A stretch of DNA of 64,000 nt from Thetidibacter halocola (GTDB lineage: Bacteria > Pseudomonadota > Alphaproteobacteria > Rhodobacterales > Rhodobacteraceae): positions 186,001 through 250,000 of the forward strand of contig NZ_JAGTUU010000003.1 in the NCBI RefSeq assembly GCF_018224955.1, in the 5' to 3' direction. Each line of letters begins with the position of its first letter. The first letter of the stretch is position 1. Both the position numbers and the translations under genes were made by a program. The notes below the pieces were generated by a model. The model was not told the origin of the DNA and did no database searches. It was given only the letters and a program-made list of their open reading frames with translations. Below, piece by piece: positions 8,810 to 17,313 of the stretch.

Positions 8810-10157
8810 ACAGCCCGCCCATGTGCTGGCGCGCCACGCGCTCGGCCACGGCCAGCGACAGGATCAGGCCGGTGGACACGGCGGTGGCGATGCCGAACCA
8901 GACGCCCCAGGTGCCGAGGCCCATCACCTCGACGTAAAGCCAGCAGAACAGCGCCACCGCGATCCCCTGCCGCCACAGTCCGATCCAGACCGTCGACACC
9001 GGGCGCTTCAGCGCCTGCAAGAGCGAATTGGTGGCGAACAGCACAAGGTAGACGGGCAGGATGAACCCGTCGACATGCAGGTAATCGCCGCCCAGCCGGA
9101 TCACCTCGGGGTCGTCGCTGAACAGCGCGACCATGGGCCGGGCCGCGAACCACAGCACGACCGATCCGCAGGCCATCAGGGCCACGCCCGCCTTGACGCA
9201 GAAGAAGAACGCCTCGCGCACCCGCTCATGGTTGCCCGCGCCGAAATTCTGCGCCGCGATGGGCAGCAGCGCGCCGGTCAGGCCGAAACCGGGCAGCAGG
9301 ATCAGCTGTTCGATCCGCAGGCCCACTCCATAGGCGGCCAGCGCTGCGGGGCCGAACCCCTTGAGGAACAACTGCACGACAAAGCCCGCGATCAGCATGA
9401 TGACCATGGCGAATGTCGAGGGCAGCGCCTGTGCCGCGATGGCCTGCCAGCGCGCCGGGTCGGGTCGCCAGACGCGCGCGCCCGCCATGACATCCGACGC
9501 CATGACCCGCCACAGGATGAAGCCCATGACGCCAGTCTGGCTGACCAGCGTCGACAGGGCAATCCCGTTGAAGCCGATCCCCGGCACCAGCCCCGGAATG
9601 CCGAAGATGAACAGCGGGTTCAGCACGAGATTGGCGAAGAAGGCCGCGATCTGCGCCCGCTTCATCGACTCGGTATCACCCTGCGCGGTCAGGATGCCGT
9701 TGCCCGCAAAGGCCAGCAGGAAGGGCGCGGCGGCCCAAAGTAGAACCGCCATGTAGGCATTGGCGGCGTCGCGATAGGCGCCCGGTTCCGACACAAGAGA
9801 CAGCATCGCCGGCGCGCCCCAGATGCCGCCGATACCCAGCGTCAATGAAAGCGCCGTGCCGAACAGTAGTCCCTGGCAGGCGGTCTCGCGCGCGGCATCC
9901 GCGTCATCCGCGCCAATGGCGTTGCCCACCAGCGCCGACATGGCGCTGCCCAGACCCACGCCGAAGGCCACCAGCAGCATGAAGACCGGAAAGGTGATCG
10001 CCAGCCCCGCCTGTGCTGTCGTCGACAGCAGGCCCGCGTACCAGATGTCCACCACGTTGTAGAGCGTCGCGAACATCATGCCGATCGCTGCCGGCACCGC
10101 AAGCGCGCGGAAATGTCCGGGGATCGAGCCCTGTCTCAGGTCGCGCCCGCGTGCCAT
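8781..10157 (-). CDS. MATE family efflux transporter
   Basis: 458-residue membrane protein with about twelve hydrophobic segments and MATE hallmarks such as ALAVPAAIGMMFATLYNVVDIWYAG near the start and a second half-repeat around ILLPGFGLTGALLPIAAQNFGAGN. MATE proteins export organic cations or drugs by Na+ or H+ antiport. The frame is open for 73 more codons upstream, but that part is Arg-rich and unlike the family, so ATG 10157 is preferred. It is convergent with the ABC permease and followed upstream by a LysR gene in the same direction. Confidence 0.93.
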   Translation of the reverse strand: MARGRDLRQGSIPGHFRALAVPAAIGMMFATLYNVVDIWYAGLLSTTAQAGLAITFPVFMLLVAFGVGLGSAMSALVGNAIGADDADAARETACQGLLFGTALSLTLGIGGIWGAPAMLSLVSEPGAYRDAANAYMAVLLWAAAPFLLAFAGNGILTAQGDTESMKRAQIAAFFANLVLNPLFIFGIPGLVPGIGFNGIALSTLVSQTGVMGFILWRVMASDVMAGARVWRPDPARWQAIAAQALPSTFAMVIMLIAGFVVQLFLKGFGPAALAAYGVGLRIEQLILLPGFGLTGALLPIAAQNFGAGNHERVREAFFFCVKAGVALMACGSVVLWFAARPMVALFSDDPEVIRLGGDYLHVDGFILPVYLVLFATNSLLQALKRPVSTVWIGLWRQGIAVALFCWLYVEVMGLGTWGVWFGIATAVSTGLILSLAVAERVARQHMGGLFTAARPQAA

Positions 10158-10200
10158 GCCGTTCCCTTTCGCGTCAGGCGGGGCAAAGAGCCCGCTCCCC

Positions 10201-11112
10201 TTAGTTGCCGTGCACCGCGCCGCCGTCAAGCGCGGCGGCCTCGCGGCGCAGCCAGTCGCGGAAATCCCGCAGGTGCGGCTGCTCCAGCGCGGCGGGCGGG
10301 CAGGTGAACCAGTAGTGAAAGCGCGAGCTGCCTTCCTGCGGAAAGGGCCGCACCAGCCGCCCCGCCGCCAGCGCATCCATCACCAGCGGTTCTCGCCCCA
10401 GCGCCACGCCCGCGCCCTCGATCGCGGCCTGGATCGACAGGTTCGACTGGCCGAAGCGGCGGGTGCGGGCGGCGGGCAGGGTCTGTCCGGTCTCCTCCGC
10501 CCAGCTTTCCCAGGTCGGCGGGCGATGCGGGCCGGGATCGTGCGTGTCGACCAGCAGCGTGTGCCGCCCGAGGTCGGCCACCGATTTCAGCCGCCGGCCC
10601 AGATCAGGTGTGCATACCGGAAAGACCCGCTCGCCGAACAGCCGTTCCGCATGCATCCCCCGCGGTCGTGCGGCGGCATAGCGGATTGCCGCATCGGCGC
10701 CCTCGCCATCGCCCGGATCGGTCCCGGTGCGGGTCGAGATCGACACCGGGATGTCGGGATGCTCGGAATCGAAGTTCAGCAGGCGCGGAAACAGCCAGTT
10801 GACCGCGAAACCCGGCGGGCAGGCGATGTTCACCACCGTCCGCCGCCGCGTCGCTTGCAGCGCCTCCAGCGTCGCATCGATCCGGCCCAGCCCCTCGGCC
10901 ACCGCCTCGGCCAGGCGCGCGCCCTCTTGCGTGGCGATCGACCGGCGCGCGCCGCGCGCGATCAGCTGACAGCCGGTCCAGTCCTCGAGCGCGCGCACAT
11001 GCTGGCTGACGGCGGATTGCGTCATGCCCAGGTCCTCGGCCGCGCGGCTGAAACTGTGCAGCCGGGCGACCGTCTCGAACACGCGCAGCGAGGGGTAAGG
11101 CAAGGGACGCAT
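10201..11112 (-). CDS. LysR-family regulator (GcvA-like)
   Basis: 303-residue transcription factor. The winged helix at about 6-65 reads PSLRVFETVARLHSFSRAAE and MTQSAVSQHVRALEDWTG. The C-terminal effector domain has the GcvA-like opening VVNIACPPGFAVNWLFPRL and the late segment GVALGREPLVMDALAAGRLV. It is divergent from the M29-like gene at 11210; the 97-bp gap is the likely shared control region. The target is unknown: either that gene or the MATE exporter gene that follows. Confidence 0.92.
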   Translation of the reverse strand: MRPLPYPSLRVFETVARLHSFSRAAEDLGMTQSAVSQHVRALEDWTGCQLIARGARRSIATQEGARLAEAVAEGLGRIDATLEALQATRRRTVVNIACPPGFAVNWLFPRLLNFDSEHPDIPVSISTRTGTDPGDGEGADAAIRYAAARPRGMHAERLFGERVFPVCTPDLGRRLKSVADLGRHTLLVDTHDPGPHRPPTWESWAEETGQTLPAARTRRFGQSNLSIQAAIEGAGVALGREPLVMDALAAGRLVRPFPQEGSSRFHYWFTCPPAALEQPHLRDFRDWLRREAAALDGGAVHGN

Positions 11113-11209
11113 TCCATCAGCATCACTAATGGTTCACATTATGCAAGCGGAATTGCCGCACGTGCGAGAGCCCCTAGACTGGTCGCATCCCGAAAGTTGT
11201 GAGGCGCCC

Positions 11210-12319
11210 ATGAGCCTTGATTTCACCCTCGACGCCGCGATGACCAACCTGCTGGGCCATTGTGCGGGGTTGCGCGCGGGCGACCGGCTGGTGGTGGTCG
11301 AGGAGGCGGGCAGCGATTACTACGACGGTCGGATCGGTGGTGCCGTGGCTGCGGCGGCCCGCGCGCGCGGCATCGACACCGACCTGCACCGCGTCCCCTT
11401 TTGCCATGCCGTCGATGGGCTGGGAGAGCCACTGACCACCCTCATGTCCGAGGCCGACTGCACGATCTTCTGCGCCCGGCTGGGCGACCAGGTGCGGTTC
11501 CGCGAGATGCCGAAGGGCATCCGCGCCGTCGTCTGTTACGCGCTTGACCTGCCGATGCTGGCCTCTGCCTTTGGTGCCGCCGATTACCGCGCCTTCCTCG
11601 GGTTGAAACATGCGCTGGACGACATGCTGTTCGCGGCAGGCCATATCCGCGTGACCTGCCCGCGCGGCACAGATTTCGCGGGGCCGGGGCCGGGCGCCGC
11701 GCTGCACGGGCCCGACGACGTGTCGATCATCCGCTTTCCCATGTCGACCTTCGCGCCGGTTCCGGCGCAGGGCTTTTCGGGCCGCGTGGTGCTGGCGGGG
11801 TTCCTGATGGGCACTGGCTCGCGCTATTACGAGCCTTACGGGATCGGCACGCAGGGACGGCTGATCGCCCATTTCCGCGAAGGGCGCCTGACCGGCTTCG
11901 GCGGCAGCCCGGTCGATGTCGCAATGGCCGAGGCGCATTACACCGATATTGCCGAACGGTTCGGCATCGACCGCGACGCGGTGCATTCCTGGCATGCGGG
12001 CATCCATCCCGGCTGCGCCTTTGCCAACCCGGTCGAGGCCGATTTCCTGCGCTGGAGCGGCGGCGCCTTCGGCAATCCGCGCATCCTGCATTTCCACACT
12101 TGCGGCACCCAACCCCCCGGCGAGATCTCGTGGAACGTGCTCGATCCCACGGTCGAGGTCGACGGGTTCAAGGTCTGGGAGGATGGCGTGCTGCATCCCG
12201 ACCGCGTGCCGGGCGCGGCGTCGCTGCTGGCCGAGTATCCCTGTGCCGCGGCCGCCTTTGCCCATCCCGCGCGGGACGTGGGGATCATGGGCGCGCTGCT
12301 GGACCGGATCGGCGCGTGA
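11210..12319 (+). CDS. M29 aminopeptidase-like / NicX-like protein
   Basis: 369 residues. It opens with DAAMTNLLGHCAGLRAGDRL and VVVEEAGSDYYDG, the start seen in M29-type metallopeptidase-fold proteins. The C-terminal part carries possible metal-ligand clusters (HSWHAGIHPGCAF, ILHFHTCG). The M29 fold includes leucyl aminopeptidases and the ring-opening 2,5-dihydroxypyridine dioxygenase NicX; I cannot decide between peptidase and dioxygenase. ATG 11210 is chosen because the 27 upstream codons lack conservation signs and cross the promoter. It sits among oxygenase and amidohydrolase genes, which favours a catabolic role. Confidence 0.55.
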   Translation: MSLDFTLDAAMTNLLGHCAGLRAGDRLVVVEEAGSDYYDGRIGGAVAAAARARGIDTDLHRVPFCHAVDGLGEPLTTLMSEADCTIFCARLGDQVRFREMPKGIRAVVCYALDLPMLASAFGAADYRAFLGLKHALDDMLFAAGHIRVTCPRGTDFAGPGPGAALHGPDDVSIIRFPMSTFAPVPAQGFSGRVVLAGFLMGTGSRYYEPYGIGTQGRLIAHFREGRLTGFGGSPVDVAMAEAHYTDIAERFGIDRDAVHSWHAGIHPGCAFANPVEADFLRWSGGAFGNPRILHFHTCGTQPPGEISWNVLDPTVEVDGFKVWEDGVLHPDRVPGAASLLAEYPCAAAAFAHPARDVGIMGALLDRIGA

Positions 12320-12324
12320 GGCGC

Positions 12325-13317
12325 TCAGCGGTCGAGCGAGGCGATCAATTCCAGTGCATTGAGGCCGGCGATGCGCGCCTTGTCCTCCGGGTCGAGCCGC
12401 GCCGGCTCCAGCGCATGGGTGTAAGGATCGTCGACAAAGATCGGCCAGTCCGATCCCAGAAAGATCCGGTCGGCGCCGAACAGGTCCACCGCCGCCTCCA
12501 GTGCACGGGGCCCGAGCGAGGCGCAATCATACCACAGGTTGCGCAGCCGCGCGGTGGGAAAGGGCATGTCGGGGTTGCGGTGCCGGCCGATCGACTCCAG
12601 CCGTTCGATGATGAAGGGCAGGGTGCCGCCCAGGTTCACCACCTGGAAGGCAAGGCGCGGCCAGAGGTGCTGGATGTCCGACAGGATCAGCGTCAGCGCG
12701 GTCTGCGCGATCTGCGATTGCAGCGCCACGGCCGAGGTCCGGTATTGCGGGAAATCCGCCGCCGGGTCGGGCGGGGCCCCTCCGACCCTCGGGCCGGGAT
12801 GGATCATCACCAGGCAGCCGGTCTCGTTCGCGGCCTCGAGGATGGGCGCCAGGCTGCGCGCCTCTGCGACCGAGTTGAAACAGTCGCCCGGCAGGATGAT
12901 ACCGGGCAGGTTGAGGTCGCGCCTGATACGCCGAACCTCGGCCACCGCCAGGTCCATGTCGGCCAGCGGCAACCCGCCCAGTCCAAGGATGCGACCGCCG
13001 GTTTCCTGCCGCAGCCCGGCGAGATGGGTGTTGAAGGCGGATATGGCCTGCGCGACCTCGGCACCGGGCTGGATGTCGAGACAGAGCGCGCCCGGAAAGG
13101 TCAGCATCCGGTGGCTGAGGCCCTGCCGGTCCATCTGCGCCAGCCCCACCGATATGTCATGATAGGCGGGGCTGAATGGAAACTCGCCGTTCATCGCCAG
13201 CATGCCGGCCGAGCCGTCGGCGCGTGTTCGCAGGCAGGGGCGGGACTGCCTTGCCTGCAACATCTCGACCAGTCCGCCGCCGTAGAAATGGGCATGCATG
13301 TCGACGCGCTGTTCCAT
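12325..13317 (-). CDS. Amidohydrolase 2 / ACMSD-like metal hydrolase or decarboxylase
   Basis: 330-residue TIM-barrel protein of the amidohydrolase-2 group, which includes aminocarboxymuconate-semialdehyde decarboxylase and related aromatic acid decarboxylases. Visible metal ligands are H8 and H10 (MHAHFYG), a His in VMIHPGPRVGG and the late Asp in RIFLGSDWP. ATG 13317 is preceded by AAGGG at proper spacing; an upstream ATG (13338) has no ribosome site. It is convergent with the M29-like gene (5-nt gap) and divergent from the Rieske gene, with which it shares a 91-bp promoter region. Confidence 0.85.
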   Translation of the reverse strand: MEQRVDMHAHFYGGGLVEMLQARQSRPCLRTRADGSAGMLAMNGEFPFSPAYHDISVGLAQMDRQGLSHRMLTFPGALCLDIQPGAEVAQAISAFNTHLAGLRQETGGRILGLGGLPLADMDLAVAEVRRIRRDLNLPGIILPGDCFNSVAEARSLAPILEAANETGCLVMIHPGPRVGGAPPDPAADFPQYRTSAVALQSQIAQTALTLILSDIQHLWPRLAFQVVNLGGTLPFIIERLESIGRHRNPDMPFPTARLRNLWYDCASLGPRALEAAVDLFGADRIFLGSDWPIFVDDPYTHALEPARLDPEDKARIAGLNALELIASLDR

Positions 13318-13408
13318 CGGGCGGCCCTTGCCTCTCATGCAAACTGTTTCGTAATGATAAACCATGCCGCAGGTTCCGGCGCAACGCCGCCCGCGAAAGG
13401 ATGATGCC

Positions 13409-14455
13409 ATGTTCTCGGACGACTATCCGCTCAACTTCTGGTACGTCGCCGGCCGGGCCGAGGATTTCGGCCGCGCGCTGAAACCGCTGACGCTATTCGG
13501 GCGCAAGATCGTGTTCTACCGGCGCGAGGACGGCACCCCGGTTGCGCTGGAGGATGCCTGTCCGCACCGCAAGCTGCCGTTGTCCAAGGGCGCCTTGCAG
13601 GGCGATACGGTGGTGTGCGGCTATCACGGGCTGACCTTCGACGGGGCGGGGCGCTGCGTCGCCGCGCCGACGCAGGCGGATGCGGTGCCTAAACGTGCCC
13701 GCGTGATCTCCTATCCGGTGGCCGAGAAATACGGCTTTGTCTGGATCTGGCCGGGCGATGCAGCGCTGGCTGATCCCGCGCGGCTGATCGACATTCCACA
13801 TTACGACGATCCCACCTGGGGCAAGACTCGGCGCGGCGCGCTGGACATCGCCTGCAACTATCTCTGGGTCACGGACAACCTGCTGGACCCGTCGCACGTG
13901 GCCTGGGTGCACGTCACCTCCTTCGCCGGAGCGGGCACCGACAACGTGCCGTTGCAGATCACCGAAGGCCACGACCATGTGATCGTCTGGCGCTGGATCC
14001 CGGACCGGCCCGCGCCGCCCTATTACCAGCAGCTCATGGGATTCGAGGGGCATTGTGACCGCAAGCAGCACTATGAATGCCGCGTGCCATCGACCGCGAT
14101 CAACAAGTCGATCTACACGCCTGCCGGAACCGGTGGCGATGACGACGCGCTGCCCGAGGCGGCCTTCGTCAACTTCTCCTACAACTTCATGACGCCGGTC
14201 GATGCGGATCATACGCTGTATTTCTGGTTCCAGCACCGCAACGCCCGTGCCGATGACGAGGCCGTATCGCAGCGCATGTTCGAGGGCGCGACCATGGCCT
14301 TCAACGAGGACAAGGCCGTGCTGGAGGACGTGCACACGGGCATGAAGGACGCCGCTACGCCCGTCCTCAACCTCGGGCTGGATGCGGGCGCGCTGCGGTT
14401 CCGCAAGCTGGTCGAGCGCGCCGTAACGACCGAGCGCGAGACGCTGACCGCCTGA
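13409..14455 (+). CDS. Rieske non-heme iron oxygenase (VanA-like)
   Basis: 348-residue oxygenase component. The Rieske [2Fe-2S] site is C51-P-H53 (CPHRKLPLSKG) and C70-GYH73. The mononuclear iron ligands are in DNLLDPSHVAWVH (D160, H163, H168). This resembles the single-subunit VanA/phthalate oxygenase group that O-demethylates or hydroxylates aromatic acids. No reductase gene (VanB type) is next to it, so electrons must come from elsewhere. GAAAGG lies 8 nt before ATG 13409. It is divergent from the amidohydrolase and convergent with a LysR gene. Confidence 0.92.
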   Translation: MFSDDYPLNFWYVAGRAEDFGRALKPLTLFGRKIVFYRREDGTPVALEDACPHRKLPLSKGALQGDTVVCGYHGLTFDGAGRCVAAPTQADAVPKRARVISYPVAEKYGFVWIWPGDAALADPARLIDIPHYDDPTWGKTRRGALDIACNYLWVTDNLLDPSHVAWVHVTSFAGAGTDNVPLQITEGHDHVIVWRWIPDRPAPPYYQQLMGFEGHCDRKQHYECRVPSTAINKSIYTPAGTGGDDDALPEAAFVNFSYNFMTPVDADHTLYFWFQHRNARADDEAVSQRMFEGATMAFNEDKAVLEDVHTGMKDAATPVLNLGLDAGALRFRKLVERAVTTERETLTA

Positions 14456-14467
14456 GCCGGGCTCAGG
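14451..14467. terminator. Palindrome across two convergent stop codons
   Basis: A perfect 17-bp palindrome CCTGAGCC-G-GGCTCAGG contains both the Rieske gene stop (TGA 14453-14455) and the LysR stop on the other strand (14463-14465). It could act as a two-way transcript end, but it has no T run and a tiny loop. Confidence 0.35.
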
Positions 14468-15398
14468 GCGCCGCCAACGCCTTTTCGATCTCGTCCGGCA
14501 TCCGTTCCAGCGCCTGCGACAGGTCCGCGATGAAGGCCTGCGTCACCAGTGACGGCGTGGCATAGCCGGGCGTCAGGATCGACACGCTGTTCGAGATGCG
14601 CGGGCGAAAGCGGCGGATGCACAGCCCGGACGGGCCGGGGTTCTGCACCAGGTGGCTATAGGCCGTGATCATGTCGCAGATCATGATGCACAGCCCCTCG
14701 GCCACGAATTGCAGGCCCGGCAGGAAGGTGCGCAACTCCAGATATTTGTTGAACGAGTGGCCGCTTGCTTGAAAGGCGGCCTCGGTCTGGGTGGCGGTGG
14801 TGTGGGCCTCGAACAGGATCGCCATCGGCCTGCCGTCGAGGTCGGCGGGCATCAACACCTCGCGCGCCGCCAGCGGATCGTCTTGCGACAGGACGCAGAC
14901 GCATTCGAGATCGTAATCGCGCTGATGGATCGAGGCGCGCGGCACGGGCGTCTCGGCAAAGCCGATATCGTATTGCTGCGAGGCGATCAGATCCTCGATC
15001 ACCCCCGACGAGCGCATGATCAGCGCCAACTCCAGCCCCGGCTTGTCCTTGGCAAAGCGCGTCAGCAGGCGTGGCATGAAGAACCCCGACGCCGCCGGGT
15101 GGCAGGCGATGCGCAGCGTGCCCGATCGCAGCGTGCCGATCCGGCCCAGCGTTTCCTTGGTGCGTTCCAGCCGGGCAAGGATCGCCTCGGCCTCTTCGAG
15201 GAAAAAGCGCGCCTCGGGTGTCGGCGTCAGCTTGCCATGTTCGCGCAGGAACAGCGCGAAGCCCAACTCGTCCTCCAGCGTGGCGATCATGGCGCTGACG
15301 GCGGGCTGGGTGCGCCCGACCGTGCGCGCGGCCTGGCTGATCGAGCCGCTGCGCATGACTTCGCGGAATGTGACAAGCTGGCGGATCGAGAGGTTCAT
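14463..15398 (-). CDS. LysR-family regulator
   Basis: 311-residue regulator. The helix-turn-helix at the N-terminus reads SIRQLVTFREVMRSGSISQA and TQPAVSAMIATLEDELGFAL. The effector-binding domain starts near 90 (GTLRIACHPAASGFFMP). I chose ATG 15398 (MNLSIRQ); ATG 15410 would add four residues. The larger open frame to 15980 runs through the divergent TRAP gene and is not real. It faces the TRAP operon, which is its most likely target. Confidence 0.92.
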   Translation of the reverse strand: MNLSIRQLVTFREVMRSGSISQAARTVGRTQPAVSAMIATLEDELGFALFLREHGKLTPTPEARFFLEEAEAILARLERTKETLGRIGTLRSGTLRIACHPAASGFFMPRLLTRFAKDKPGLELALIMRSSGVIEDLIASQQYDIGFAETPVPRASIHQRDYDLECVCVLSQDDPLAAREVLMPADLDGRPMAILFEAHTTATQTEAAFQASGHSFNKYLELRTFLPGLQFVAEGLCIMICDMITAYSHLVQNPGPSGLCIRRFRPRISNSVSILTPGYATPSLVTQAFIADLSQALERMPDEIEKALAAP

Positions 15399-15512
15399 TG
15401 CGCAATCCATAAACTGAATTGATGATGTTACAGATTTTTTGAAATTGATTTTATGCGCCATGTCCAGTGAAATCCCACGCATCCGGCAGCAACGACTCCG
15501 GAAGGGGGACGG
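15399..15512. promoter_or_regulatory. Divergent promoter region, LysR / TRAP operon
   Basis: AT-rich compared with its surroundings. It holds an imperfect dyad, CATAAACTGAATT (15408-15420) against AATTGATTTTATG (15443-15455), with 11 of 13 positions pairing across a 22-nt spacer. Two half-sites about three helical turns apart suit a LysR tetramer. A ribosome site GGAAGGGGG precedes the TRAP gene at 15513. Confidence 0.45.
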
Positions 15513-15983
15513 ATGGACAGATTCTCGAAATACCTTCTGACCGCGCTGATCGGCGTCGTGGCCCTGGGCCAGTTCGTGCAGGTCGTCACGCGCTACGTGC
15601 TTCAGATCCCTGTCATGGGGCTGGAAGAGACGATGCTGTATCCGACGCTGTGGCTCTACATGCTGGGCGCGGTGAACGCCTCGCGCGAGAACACCCATAT
15701 CCGCGCCAACGTGCTGGAAATCTGGCTGAAGACGCCGCGCCAGCACACGATCCTCGCCATCGTGGGCGAGATCATCAGCCTGGCCGTGGGCCTGTGGCTG
15801 CTGTCCTGGGCGTGGGATTTCACGCGCTATTCCTGGCGCGTCTGGAAGGAAAGCCCGACCCTCTACATCCCGACCTTCTATTCCGACGTGGCGCTGGTGA
15901 TCGGGCTGGGGCTGATGATGCTCTACACGCTGGTTCACCTCTGGTCCCATGTCCGCATCCTGGCGAAAGGCGCCGAACAATGA
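15513..15983 (+). CDS. TRAP transporter small permease (DctQ type)
   Basis: 156-residue four-helix membrane protein, the Q subunit of a tripartite ATP-independent periplasmic transporter. Hydrophobic segments begin at about 8, 48, 88 and 128. The sequence FVQVVTRYVLQIPVMGLEET followed by MLYPTLWLYMLGAVNASREN is typical of DctQ. It overlaps the large permease gene by 4 nt (ATGA) and is the first gene of the operon that runs to dadA. Confidence 0.92.
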   Translation: MDRFSKYLLTALIGVVALGQFVQVVTRYVLQIPVMGLEETMLYPTLWLYMLGAVNASRENTHIRANVLEIWLKTPRQHTILAIVGEIISLAVGLWLLSWAWDFTRYSWRVWKESPTLYIPTFYSDVALVIGLGLMMLYTLVHLWSHVRILAKGAEQ

Positions 15984-17278
15984 TCGAGATCGCGCTTCTG
16001 TCCATCGCTGTCCTCGTGCTGACCCTGACGCTGGGCGTGCCGCTGCCCTACTGTTTCGGCGCGGCTCTGATGGTCATGTATTTCATCGGCGACGTGACGA
16101 TGAAAGGCATGATGATCTGGGGATTCCAGCAGATGGGCAACCCGGTTCTGCTGGCCATTCCGCTGTTCGTCCTGGCCGGCACGATCATGTCAGAGTCAGG
16201 CATAGCCGCCTCGCTGCTGCGCTTCGTCAACGCCTTCATCGGGCATGTTCGCGGCGGGCTGGGCGTGGTGGCGGCGGTATCCTGCGCGGTGATAGGGGCG
16301 ATTTCCGGCTCCGGCCTGACCGGCATCGCCGCCATCGGCCCGCTGCTGATCCCCGAGATGGAAAAGCGCGGCTATCCCCGCGAATACGCCACCGCCCTGA
16401 TCGCCAATTCCTCGATCCTGGGCCTGCTGATCCCGCCGTCTGTCACGATGATCGTCTATGGCTGGGTGACGGATACCTCGATCCTCGCCTGTTTCCTGGC
16501 GACGCTGGGGCCGGGGCTGCTGATCATGGTCAACTTCTCGGTCGTGAACCTCTGGATGAGCCGCAAGTTCAACTTGCATCTCGATGAAAAGCCGACCTTT
16601 TCCGAGCTGACCTCGGAAGTGACCAAGCGCGGAATCCACGCCTTTCCGGCGCTGCTGATGCCGGTGATGATCCTCGGCGGCATCTATGGCGGCATCATGA
16701 CGCCGACCGAGGCCGCCGCCCTGTCGGTGATCTACGCGATCCCGGTGGGCTTCCTGATCTACAAGGGCCTGCGCTGGGACAATTTCCTGATGGCCGGGAA
16801 AGAGGCCGCGACAGCGGTGGGCGCGATCATGGTCATGATCCTTTTCTCGATGATCCTCGGCCAGATGTTCGTCTATGAAAGCATCCCGCAGCAACTGGTC
16901 AGCGCGATCTTCGGCATCACCGAGAACAAGGTCCTGCTGCTGATCTTCATCAACATCCTGCTGTTCCTGGTGGGCATGGTGGTGAACGACGTGACCGCCA
17001 TCATCCTGATCGCGCCGCTGCTGCTGCCGCTGATGACCGCGATCGGCGTCAGCCCGGTGCAGTTCGCCGCGATCATGGGCGTCAACACGGCAATGGGGGG
17101 CGTGACGCCGCCCTATGCCTCGATCCTCTATCTCGGCGCCCGGATCGGCAACGTGAAGGTCACCAAGGTGATCCCGCCCGCGATGATGCTGATCGTCACG
17201 GGCTATGTGCCGGTGGTCTTCCTGACCTCGCTCTGGCCCGACCTGTCGCTCTTCCTGCCGCGCCTTTTCGGCTACTGA
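15980..17278 (+). CDS. TRAP transporter large permease (DctM type)
   Basis: 432-residue, roughly twelve-helix M subunit that carries the solute using a sodium or proton gradient. Family hallmarks include GNPVLLAIPLFVLAGTIMSE, VSCAVIGAISGSGLTGIAAI and MGVNTAMGGVTPPYASILY. ATG 15980 overlaps the DctQ stop. An open frame extends upstream to 15467 but covers dctQ in another frame and is discarded. The binding protein follows after 35 nt. Confidence 0.95.
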   Translation: MIEIALLSIAVLVLTLTLGVPLPYCFGAALMVMYFIGDVTMKGMMIWGFQQMGNPVLLAIPLFVLAGTIMSESGIAASLLRFVNAFIGHVRGGLGVVAAVSCAVIGAISGSGLTGIAAIGPLLIPEMEKRGYPREYATALIANSSILGLLIPPSVTMIVYGWVTDTSILACFLATLGPGLLIMVNFSVVNLWMSRKFNLHLDEKPTFSELTSEVTKRGIHAFPALLMPVMILGGIYGGIMTPTEAAALSVIYAIPVGFLIYKGLRWDNFLMAGKEAATAVGAIMVMILFSMILGQMFVYESIPQQLVSAIFGITENKVLLLIFINILLFLVGMVVNDVTAIILIAPLLLPLMTAIGVSPVQFAAIMGVNTAMGGVTPPYASILYLGARIGNVKVTKVIPPAMMLIVTGYVPVVFLTSLWPDLSLFLPRLFGY

Positions 17279-17313
17279 CCGCAATTCCCGACCCGCAACC
17301 AAGGAGACCAACC

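Noticed and set aside
10158-10376. N-terminal extension of the MATE transporter
   Set aside because: The open frame continues but the translation is Arg/Ser-rich and unlike MATE; ATG 10157 gives the family start.
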